Shown here: positions 57,410 to 64,000 of the stretch, piece by piece | Numbering within the stretch: the stretch's first letter is position 1 | How the letters are laid out: the number at the start of each line of letters is the position of its first letter | Assembly (NCBI GenBank): GCA_050260675.1 | Contig: JBLNCN010000005.1 | Location: 992,001 to 1,056,000, forward strand | Source of the DNA: JBBDIP01 sp050260675 | GTDB taxonomy: Bacteria; Bacillota; Sulfobacillia; Fermentithermobacillales; Fermentithermobacillaceae | Direction of reading: 5' to 3' | DNA: 64,000 nt | Position numbers and translations under genes: made by a program | The notes under the pieces: model-generated | Told to the model about the DNA's origin: nothing | The model's database searches: none | The model's input: only the letters and a program-made list of their open reading frames with translations

Positions 57410-60400
57410 TCAGGGGTTGTAGGCATGGTATTTGTAGTTTGAGAGAGTCATCTCCTCCTCGTTGGTCACACCGCTGGACAGGGTGACGGCTTTGGCGCCT
57501 ATGGTGATCACGCAGGAATCCGACTTGGTCACCGGTCTCTTTGTCCTCACCGTGATAGCGGTGGGCTGGAGGTGATGACCGTAAGAGATGGACTCAATCC
57601 TCATAGGCTTGCCGTCACTGTCAACAACCGATATCTTAGTGGTTTTCACAGACTTGACGGGCTCCACGAAGTCGATGAGGAAGTAGTTCCAGCGCTGGAC
57701 ATAGCTTAATGAGACGAAGTAGCGGGAGAATTCACCGAGGCTATTAGCCTGCTCCCCAAGTCGTGTGGCCAAGAACGCCACGACTCCGTCTCTTGTCTCA
57801 AAGACCAGGTGGTAGGTGCCGCCCGCCTCTAGAGTCGCCGGGAGTATCACCTTCCCATCCTTTAGTTCTGCAGGATGCACCCGATCAGGGTCCCCTGTCT
57901 CGACAAAGCGCACTGAAGTAACTGCGCTCGGACCCGAGGCCAGGACAACGGTGTTGCGCGAACCGTCAAAGGTGTCATGCGCGCCGATCTCAATAGGCAA
58001 GGACTTAGCCTCTTTAGGTATGTCAATTGCCGCGGAAGGATAGCGCCACCCGGTCCCTGCCGTGATCTCCCTGAGCCGCTCCAGCTGGATGTCTCTCCCG
58101 GCGAGGAGATCCGACCTCGTCGTGTGCACCGGTATGTTCGGAAAGAGCGCTATCTCCGACGCGTCAAGGAAGTTGGGCCGGCCGGGCTCATGCGTCGACA
58201 TCATGAACCGCCAACCGGTGATTGGTATTGCGCCGTCACCGCCGGTACCATGCCGGTTGAAGGCCGGGTTCTCTCCCGTAGGTTCGCCTAGAGTCTTAGC
58301 GATGCCGTTGTCATGGAGCAGCATAGAAGCGAGAACGGCGCAGCTGTAAGTGCTGTTTGATGTCAAGACATATGTTGTCCCAGCGTACTGCTGGGATTCA
58401 GGTACCTTCTGGATGTTCACATAGGGTTGGTGACCATCGAGATACACAGGACCGGTCTTCAAATAGGACAGGATCAGGTTTAGGGCCCCAGAGGTACCTC
58501 CCTCGTTGAACCTCCAATCAAACGCTATGTTCTGGATGTTGTTCTCCTTCACTGCTGCGAAGAAGGCCGGTATCTCCTTCTCCAGGAGCTCCATTTCGTC
58601 CTTGTACAAGAAGCGATCGAACCTGAAGTAGCCCAGATTGTTGGCTTTCTCAATGCGCCATTCCGCATCAACGCGGGGGGAGGGGACGAGGGTGCGTGTC
58701 GCGGTGAGCGGGACTCGGTAGACTACATCCTTGCCGTCTCTATGAACGTGCACGGACACTGTCCCATCGGGACTCAGCAGTCCAAGGTGAGACAGGTAGG
58801 ACGCCCGCGTGAGGTAGAACGGGGCGTTATAGCGCACCCAGTACTCGTTCTCATGGGACACTACTTGGCTCAGAAGCTCGATGAGTTCCGGAGGCTCTGC
58901 ACCCCCGATGCTTAGCACTCGATCGCCTCTCCGAAATACGGGTGTGTCAGCGGTCGCTATGATACCGTCGTCCATTAGCCAGACAAAAGGCAGATTCAGG
59001 TACCGTGATTCCTGGAACGGGTTATGGAGTACGGTGTGGCCGTCCCCCATCGCGACGAAGATCCTCTGCAGCTGGAAGTAGTATTCGGTCTTCTCAAGGG
59101 GCGTCAACGTATTTGCCCGAGCTGCGTCGATGACAGCAAGCTGTTCTGCGGTAAAGCCGGAGCGCTTGGCTACAGCATGGTGGGTCTTGATGTGGCCAAC
59201 CAGGAAGTCGATCCCCTGCTTCATCTGCTCCGCCGTAAACATCTCTGAAGCGGGCGGTGGTTCATCGTCGGTGAAGGCCTTGAGACAGACGTTGGTGTTG
59301 GCCCTCACCGAAGTGACGTCAGTCCACTTTGACCTCAAGAGCACATAGCTCTCTCCCGAGCTGGCGAAGCTTCTCTTGACCATGAGTCCGTCCATTGAGT
59401 CCGCGGCGATAGGCACATTCGACTGGGTCTTGGTCGTCACAAGGACCGCGAACCGACTACCAGGCTTGACCTTAACCGGAGAGTCGAAGTCCACGGTGTA
59501 GTAGCCTGGGAGGTCGAACTTTCCCGTTGCCACCGTGACTCCTTGATTGAGGGACTGGACTCCGGTGAACTCGGGAACCACCTTCACTTCGTACTCAGTT
59601 CCCTCTTCAAGGGCGTAGAAACCGGCGGCCTTGACTGACTCCCCGTAAGGACTTGCGGTCTGGAACACGTTCGCGAAGGAAGCCGTACCGGTGTCCGACT
59701 GCACGTTCAGGTTGAAGTTGTAGCCCAGGAGATCGTGCTGGTATATGCGTTGGTAGGGCTTGGTCCAAGAGACCCGCGAGAAGACATGGTTGCCAACCAA
59801 GGAATCCAGCTTGGTCATGAACATGAGGTCGTAGTAGGAAACGTAGAAGTAGCCGCCATTGCTGTTCTTCCGGTTCGGTCTGCCCCACTCCGGTCCCTTG
59901 GTGTTCCTGACGATAAAGGCTCCGTCACCGGGGGGCTTAATCTTGAAGTTGCCTTTTGGGAAGTTATCGTCCCAGCCCACGATGGTCACCGCGTGGCCTT
60001 GTCCCTCGGAATTCGGCTTGGACTTGTCGCAGTACCAGGCAAAAGTCTTCTCGTTGTAGTAGGGCCCAAAGGTTTCGCGAGAACCTTTCCACATGGCGAC
60101 CGACACTGCGCCATGCTCCATGACCGCGCGCTTGATGTGGTCGTTGTCCATGGGGTCCTTTCGCTCGGGCAGGAACAGTACCTCCTGGACATACAGCGCG
60201 GGCTTCAACCCAGCCCGGACCCGCATGTCCTCTTCCCTCGCTGAGACGGGGAAGGGATCTTCCGACTCGAGCACAGGTCCTCGCCAGCCAACGTAATAGC
60301 CGACGGACATTAGGTCGTCGCCGCCATCGGCCAACCCTCGTGCAAAGGACTCATCGTATGCCTCGCTCAGCTGGGTCATGAGGTTGCTCTCCGATAGGTC

Positions 60401-60664
60401 CAGATCGATTCTCTCATGAGTTCTGGCGTACGACTCGAGTGCTGCGATGGAAGCAAACGCCCAGCATCCTCCGGTCCCGCCCTGGTTTTTGACCGGCGTC
60501 AGTTGTACCGCTGTCCGCGCGTCGTACCTGACCGGAAGACCTGTAGGCCCTAGCGGCACAGCTTCCACAAGGGCCTGGGGCGATTCAGGCGGGGGCGACG
60601 CGGAACACGCAGGGAACGCGAGTGCACAGAGAAGGACCAGTAACAGCATAGATTTCCTGAACAT
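57410..60664 (-). CDS. Lipoprotein with C1A papain-like and S41 protease domains
   Basis: 1084 residues. Lipoprotein-type signal (LLLVLLCALAFPAC, lipid on C20). Residues 45-280 are a C1A cysteine protease: PVKNQGGTGGCWAFAS (C67), GQGHAVTIVGWDD (H224) and FIVRNTKGPEWG (N254). Residues 300-465 match the lectin-like domain that follows such proteases in Firmicutes. Residues 475-890 form an S41 (C-terminal-processing) domain: MGDGHTVLH, FDWRFNEGGTSG and TSNSTYSCAVLAS with the likely nucleophile S774. A beta-rich 190-residue tail ends the protein. ATG with GGGAGG upstream. Two catalytic protease types in one surface protein is striking. Confidence 0.88.
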   Translation of the reverse strand: MFRKSMLLLVLLCALAFPACSASPPPESPQALVEAVPLGPTGLPVRYDARTAVQLTPVKNQGGTGGCWAFASIAALESYARTHERIDLDLSESNLMTQLSEAYDESFARGLADGGDDLMSVGYYVGWRGPVLESEDPFPVSAREEDMRVRAGLKPALYVQEVLFLPERKDPMDNDHIKRAVMEHGAVSVAMWKGSRETFGPYYNEKTFAWYCDKSKPNSEGQGHAVTIVGWDDNFPKGNFKIKPPGDGAFIVRNTKGPEWGRPNRKNSNGGYFYVSYYDLMFMTKLDSLVGNHVFSRVSWTKPYQRIYQHDLLGYNFNLNVQSDTGTASFANVFQTASPYGESVKAAGFYALEEGTEYEVKVVPEFTGVQSLNQGVTVATGKFDLPGYYTVDFDSPVKVKPGSRFAVLVTTKTQSNVPIAADSMDGLMVKRSFASSGESYVLLRSKWTDVTSVRANTNVCLKAFTDDEPPPASEMFTAEQMKQGIDFLVGHIKTHHAVAKRSGFTAEQLAVIDAARANTLTPLEKTEYYFQLQRIFVAMGDGHTVLHNPFQESRYLNLPFVWLMDDGIIATADTPVFRRGDRVLSIGGAEPPELIELLSQVVSHENEYWVRYNAPFYLTRASYLSHLGLLSPDGTVSVHVHRDGKDVVYRVPLTATRTLVPSPRVDAEWRIEKANNLGYFRFDRFLYKDEMELLEKEIPAFFAAVKENNIQNIAFDWRFNEGGTSGALNLILSYLKTGPVYLDGHQPYVNIQKVPESQQYAGTTYVLTSNSTYSCAVLASMLLHDNGIAKTLGEPTGENPAFNRHGTGGDGAIPITGWRFMMSTHEPGRPNFLDASEIALFPNIPVHTTRSDLLAGRDIQLERLREITAGTGWRYPSAAIDIPKEAKSLPIEIGAHDTFDGSRNTVVLASGPSAVTSVRFVETGDPDRVHPAELKDGKVILPATLEAGGTYHLVFETRDGVVAFLATRLGEQANSLGEFSRYFVSLSYVQRWNYFLIDFVEPVKSVKTTKISVVDSDGKPMRIESISYGHHLQPTAITVRTKRPVTKSDSCVITIGAKAVTLSSGVTNEEEMTLSNYKYHAYNP

Positions 60665-60830
60665 GGGCCATGGACCTCCCTTGGTCTATCCTCGGCGCGA
60701 TGCTCAACGTATCAGAGGTGCGCGTATGCTGTGCGGCGTTGTGGATTGCGGCGGCTGGTCTAGTCCGGCTGACTGCCCTGTCTCTCGTCTATTGACTGAT
60801 ATTTCTGCGGGTGTGTTCCGATGTCCTGTT

Positions 60831-61177
60831 TCCTACATACCTTCAAGGCAGTTGGGACATACCTCCCTGCACCTGAAGCACTTGATCTTCCACTCCCCGC
60901 CATTCTCTCCCCCGAAAGCGTAATCCGACAAGAAGAGTATCCCTTCCAATCCTCCCCAGTCCGGCCTTCAGCGCACAGTGCTTGGCGAAAACGATGTTGC
61001 GACGACGGCCCGCCCGCGCATCGTACTCGGTGGGACTGATTGTGCCGGTTGGGACAGCCAAAGCCCCTTATCCTCAAGCTCGTAGCATAGTTGTACGGAC
61101 AGCAGGTCGGGGCCGTTCGACAAGAGGTTCCGACCTGCATGAGGGCCGAACCTCTTCACGTCGTTGGACGTTAGCAC
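60831..61177 (-). pseudogene. Decayed 4Fe-4S (QueG-like) protein gene
   Basis: Three frames in turn give one protein: NDVKRFGPHAGRNLLSNGPD; then AKHCALKAGLGRIGRDTLLV, the A-V-K-A-G-L-G-R-I-G-K-x-T-L-L pattern of epoxyqueuosine-reductase-like proteins; then KIKCFRCREVCPNCLEGM with iron-sulfur cysteines and a stop at 60831. At least two frameshifts separate them. The rest of the gap 60665-61324 shows no other gene. Confidence 0.65.
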
Positions 61178-61324
61178 TTAGAGCCCTCCAGTCATCCTTA
61201 TCGCTTGTGCCACTATCCACGGAGGATTCGCCCGCCCGGCACGTCACTCCTATCGCACCCCTTCGCGACCACGTGGCTGAGCCTGCGTATATACTTGCTG
61301 TGGCTCTAGCATGGAGGGAAGGCT

Positions 61325-61765
61325 ATGAAGACTCGATTCGCGCTCATCGTCGGAGCAATCGTCATTGCCGCAGCCTATGTGGTCATATCGTTCACAGGCA
61401 CTTCGGTGAACTCCTCTGGCCAGTTCTCGCGCCTGGAGGATGGGACAATTCTCTACACCCATCAGCTGACTAACCTCACGTGGCACCCGATTCGCTATTC
61501 TATCGCGGCTGATCCGGACTCACCAGTCGCAACCACCCTGATACGCTGGGATTCGAGCGATCCGGAACACACCGTGACCCGGATGGCATCGGAGAGCGGC
61601 AGCTCACCGTGGTCGGTCACTGTGAACGTACCCGGACGCCAAGAGGCAAGCATCGAGGTCGTTTTCGAGTTGTCGGAGACCTTGGCCTCGCCTGGACTGA
61701 CCGCAACGCGCGACTCAGGCGGCACATACCCGGCGGTGAAAGTGCTGCTCAGCGTCGAAAAGTAG
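61325..61765 (+). CDS. Secreted or anchored protein of unknown function
   Basis: 146 residues. An N-terminal helix (RFALIVGAIVIAAAYVVISF) serves as signal or anchor; the rest is beta-rich (DGTILYTHQLTNLTWHPIRY, VTRMASESGSSPWSVTVNVP, ASIEVVFELSE), like an immunoglobulin-type domain. ATG with GGAGGGAAGG upstream. It lies 39 bases before another single-pass protein gene on the same strand and may work with it. No family recognised. Confidence 0.75.
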   Translation: MKTRFALIVGAIVIAAAYVVISFTGTSVNSSGQFSRLEDGTILYTHQLTNLTWHPIRYSIAADPDSPVATTLIRWDSSDPEHTVTRMASESGSSPWSVTVNVPGRQEASIEVVFELSETLASPGLTATRDSGGTYPAVKVLLSVEK

Positions 61766-61804
61766 CCTCGATCTTCCGTTCGACGACCTTGAAGGAGTGG
61801 TACC

Positions 61805-62713
61805 ATGCAGCGTTCATCGCACTTCACTTCACTCATAGTTGTGGCTTTAATCGTGGCTAACCTGGTTGGATTCGTCTACATCAACCGGATGAGAGCCGAG
61901 ATTGCCGAGCTGCGGTCGGCCGTATCGATCCAGGCAGGACTCCGCGGCGAGGTCCAGCAACTGCGATCCGAGATGGCCGCGCTAAGAGAAGGAATGGAAT
62001 GGGCCACTCCAGTTGACATATCTATCGACGACCCATCGGCGGAAGCGATCTCTCTCGTGGCTACCTGGCAGATCAAGGACTTCACCGAAGGATCATCAGT
62101 CACATTCCACTGGCAGGGTCCTGAGGATGAAGGATTCCGTGAGATAGAAGCAGAGAAACTGAGTGCGGGCCGCTTCCAAGCTAAGGTGGGAGAACCCGTT
62201 TTCATAGTACCCGAAGTCATTGTGTCCGGAGGTTTCGGTGGAGACAACAAGCAGGGCAAGGTTCATGCTAAGCTAATCGCCGAGCGCCCCGTGCTATGCA
62301 CCTACTACATTTCCATGAAGACAGGCGACTCGGTCAGGACGGCTGATGCCCGCACTACGGACCTATCGAAGGTCTACGCTGCTCTAGTCTACGGGGTGAA
62401 CCTCTCGGTGGCGGGTGACTCAAAGAAGATGACGGTAGCGGTGGCCGAGACACCTAACCAATACGCCAAGCCGGCCTTCAGGCTGGAATCTGCTAAGCTT
62501 GAGGGTTACTCTGGCTCCTCCAAAGTGCTTGACCTGACATTGGTGAAGAGGGGAACGACGAGTGTCGTCCTTGGGTCCGACTCGGTAGACGTACCGGTAT
62601 TCGAAGCCGAGATGCCCAAACCGGTCTCCACCCTGACTGCCCTGTGGCTTAACCTCTCCTACTCGGATGGGAAATCTGCCAGGCTTGAGTTGTCTCCTGC
62701 GATTCTTCAGTAA
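61805..62713 (+). CDS. Single-pass membrane protein with external domain, unknown function
   Basis: 302 residues. One helix (TSLIVVALIVANLVGFVYI), a coiled coil (RMRAEIAELRSAVSIQAGLR through MAALREGM), then a beta-rich external region with two repeated-looking halves (WQIKDFTEGSSVTFHW; TLVKRGTTSVVLGS). ATG with AAGGAG seven bases upstream. Probably an operon with the preceding gene. No family recognised; a sensor or scaffold in the envelope is possible. Confidence 0.75.
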   Translation: MQRSSHFTSLIVVALIVANLVGFVYINRMRAEIAELRSAVSIQAGLRGEVQQLRSEMAALREGMEWATPVDISIDDPSAEAISLVATWQIKDFTEGSSVTFHWQGPEDEGFREIEAEKLSAGRFQAKVGEPVFIVPEVIVSGGFGGDNKQGKVHAKLIAERPVLCTYYISMKTGDSVRTADARTTDLSKVYAALVYGVNLSVAGDSKKMTVAVAETPNQYAKPAFRLESAKLEGYSGSSKVLDLTLVKRGTTSVVLGSDSVDVPVFEAEMPKPVSTLTALWLNLSYSDGKSARLELSPAILQ

Positions 62714-62720
62714 CCGGGGC

Positions 62721-63059
62721 ATGCATGTGAGGGATAGGCAAGTCCCAACGTGGTTTTCCGAAGGCGTAGCTGAGTACGCTCGATGGGTAGTCCTCGGCGA
62801 AGCCAGATTCGAGGCAAAGCAGAAAGCCGCGTACGATCCCGAGATCAGCAAGATTGTCAACCACGGGCTCTCTGGCGCTGAAACCTATGCTGCTGGAGCG
62901 CGGGCGCTACGCTACATGGAGGCCAAATACGGCGCCGACGGGATCATCGTGCTTATGAAGAGCAGTGAGAAATGGTTTGCGGATGCGATCAAGAAAGAGC
63001 CGGGTGTCACTGTGAGCGAGTTCGAGGCCGGGCTAAAGGAGTGGCTAAAGGCCAGGTAG
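62721..63059 (+). pseudogene. 5'-truncated peptidase MA-family fragment
   Basis: The sequence starts abruptly at RQVPTWFSEGVAEYARWVVL, the region that normally follows HExxH in peptidase MA-family gluzincins and carries the third zinc ligand (E of SEG-x-A-E-Y). It continues AARALRYMEAKYGADGIIVL in the usual way to the C-terminus. The HExxH half is missing and the upstream bases belong to another gene, so it is a remnant. A frame from 62667 runs through it without a good start. Confidence 0.65.
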
Positions 63060-63149
63060 GATGACAGCTCCGAGGCCCGGTGGCACCGGAATGACACCCC
63101 CCATGAACCGATGTAGAATCTAATCAACACCATGCAAGGAGGGCCCAGC

Positions 63150-63668
63150 ATGCTGGTAGACCACGCACACGAGTATCCCGATGATAAAGCGCAGTTGTAC
63201 CCCATTCTCCAGCAAGACTTACTGGCGATGGTTCAAGGCGTGCCCCAGCCCATACCAAACCTAGCCAATGCGTCGGCGCTCCTCTGGCAGGGACTCAGGG
63301 ACATCAACTGGGCGGGATTCTACCTGATGGAGGACGGTCAACTGCTACTCGGGCCGTTCCAGGGCAAGCCGGCCTGCATATACATCTCTGTCGGAAGAGG
63401 CGTGTGCGGTACTGCGGTTGCTCAAGGGAAGTCGCTGCGCGTCGACGACGTCCATAAGTTCCCGGGGCACATTGCCTGCGATAGCGCATCGAACTCCGAG
63501 ATCGTCATCCCGATCCGTGATGGCGATCGGATAGTTGGTGTACTAGACATCGACAGCCCGCTCTTCAGTCGTTTCGACGACCAGGACCAAGAAGGTCTTG
63601 AGGGATTCGTGCGGATACTTGAGAAAGCATGCGACTGGAGATCAGTGGCGCCTGTTCGAAATGGATGA
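63150..63668 (+). CDS. msrC: Free methionine-(R)-sulfoxide reductase (GAF-domain fRMsr)
   Basis: 172 residues, a GAF domain. NWAGFYLMEDGQLLLGPFQG, GRGVCGTAVAQGKSLRVDDV and KFPGHIACDSASNSEIVIP carry the three cysteines (of PACIYI, GVCG and HIACD) that define fRMsr enzymes, which reduce free Met-R-O in the cytoplasm. ATG 63150 has AAGGAGGG seven bases upstream. With msrAB at 43.6 kb it completes methionine sulfoxide repair for both free and protein-bound forms. Confidence 0.94.
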   Translation: MLVDHAHEYPDDKAQLYPILQQDLLAMVQGVPQPIPNLANASALLWQGLRDINWAGFYLMEDGQLLLGPFQGKPACIYISVGRGVCGTAVAQGKSLRVDDVHKFPGHIACDSASNSEIVIPIRDGDRIVGVLDIDSPLFSRFDDQDQEGLEGFVRILEKACDWRSVAPVRNG

Positions 63669-63719
63669 TCAAGTCACTGAATAATAACTAGCAGAGTGCT
63701 CTATCGAAGGTGATCTGCG

Positions 63720-63947
63720 ATGGATGGCAAGTGGAACAGATTGGTGGCCCCAATCATCACTACGTGCCTGCTCTTGCTCTACTTTGGCTTCTTTCTGGTT
63801 CAATCGGCATCAATCCCGCTTCAAGGATTTGGGCGGTTCATTGCCATCGCGATTCCAGCAGGGTTGATGTGGGTCAGCGTGTACGTCTTGATTGAGCGGA
63901 TCAAAGAGATAAGGAGCGGTGAAGAAGATGATCTTGGTAAATACTGA
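63720..63947 (+). CDS. Small two-helix membrane protein
   Basis: 75 residues: helix 1 PIITTCLLLLYFGFFLVQSA, helix 2 FIAIAIPAGLMWVSVYVLIE, then a charged tail (RIKEIRSGEEDDLGKY). ATG with AAGGTGAT upstream. It overlaps the following YbjQ-family gene by 20 bases; such small membrane proteins often precede ybjQ in Firmicutes. Function unknown. Confidence 0.82.
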   Translation: MDGKWNRLVAPIITTCLLLLYFGFFLVQSASIPLQGFGRFIAIAIPAGLMWVSVYVLIERIKEIRSGEEDDLGKY

Positions 63948-64000
63948 CTACATCGCAGGCAAGGAGCTAGAGATGCTGGGACTGGTCAAAGGCTCCACTA
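63928..64000 (+). CDS. ybjQ: YbjQ (UPF0145) family protein, N-terminus only
   Basis: The last 73 bases encode MILVNTDYIAGKEL then EMLGLVKGST, the conserved start of YbjQ/UPF0145 proteins, which form pentamers and were once annotated as heavy-metal binding. AAGGAG lies upstream within the previous gene's last codons. The gene continues past the window edge. Confidence 0.8.
   Translation, partial: MILVNTDYIAGKELEMLGLVKGST

Noticed and set aside
1..64000. tRNA or rRNA genes
   Set aside because: I looked for T-loop GGTTCGA-type motifs with paired acceptor ends and for conserved rRNA blocks and found none; a tRNAscan/Infernal run would settle it.

Overview
The window looks like a chromosomal segment of a Bacillota (Firmicutes) bacterium, probably an anaerobic or moderately thermophilic Clostridia- or Limnochordia-like lineage. 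The clues are strong AGGAGG-type ribosome binding sites, frequent GTG and TTG starts, TTGACA/TATAAT promoters, YtrA-type GntR regulators with ABC-2 exporters, RsgA, YuzA-like DUF378 and DegV. GC is high (roughly 58-60% by eye). No rRNA, tRNA or CRISPR array was seen. The exact taxon is inference.

Layout. 1-5.9 kb: partial amidase, a chemoreceptor, then a tight operon of four unknown membrane proteins, one of which resembles the family I recall as DUF6754. 5.9-7.6 kb: rsgA behind a promoter and a long structured leader, an 11-bp repeat array, and a 42-residue lysine-rich protein. 7.7-10.5 kb: M81 peptidase, glyoxalase-fold protein, L,D-transpeptidase. 10.5-14.4 kb and 17.0-19.1 kb: two YtrA-type ABC exporter operons, each with a visible operator over its promoter, separated by an M1-like peptidase, a DUF1330 protein and a metallo-hydrolase.

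19.1-24.6 kb: a lower-GC island of six genes in two divergent operons. One side encodes an unknown protein, a dGTPase-type HD phosphohydrolase and a Pol-beta nucleotidyltransferase. The other encodes a Ser/Thr kinase, a TIM-barrel-like protein and a PD-(D/E)XK nuclease-like protein. This is the best candidate for an undescribed (probably anti-phage) system. A decayed membrane gene related to the first operon lies at its right edge.

25-40 kb: D-aminoacylase, DegV, an MFS exporter, a 34-codon ORF with its own promoter and terminator, DUF378, a YcaQ-type glycosylase, an ABC exporter, a winged-helix/nuclease fusion, superoxide dismutase, a Spy-like protein, and ApbE with a duplicated lipoprotein. 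39.8-42.9 kb is a decay zone: IS21 istA fragments, an MFS gene with a chimeric tail, and remnants of flp and tadE from a tad pilus locus. 43-64 kb: methionine sulfoxide repair (msrAB, fRMsr), a TrmB-regulated P-type ATPase, PHP and class V aminotransferase genes, P-II/DUF1538, a DNA methyltransferase-GNAT fusion, an NhaC-asparaginase pair, a lipoprotein combining C1A and S41 protease domains, several gene remnants, and the start of a YbjQ-family gene at the right edge.

Physiologically the set suggests use of peptides, amides and D-amino acids (amidase, M81, D-aminoacylase, asparaginase, secreted proteases), cell-envelope stress export, and oxidative-damage repair.
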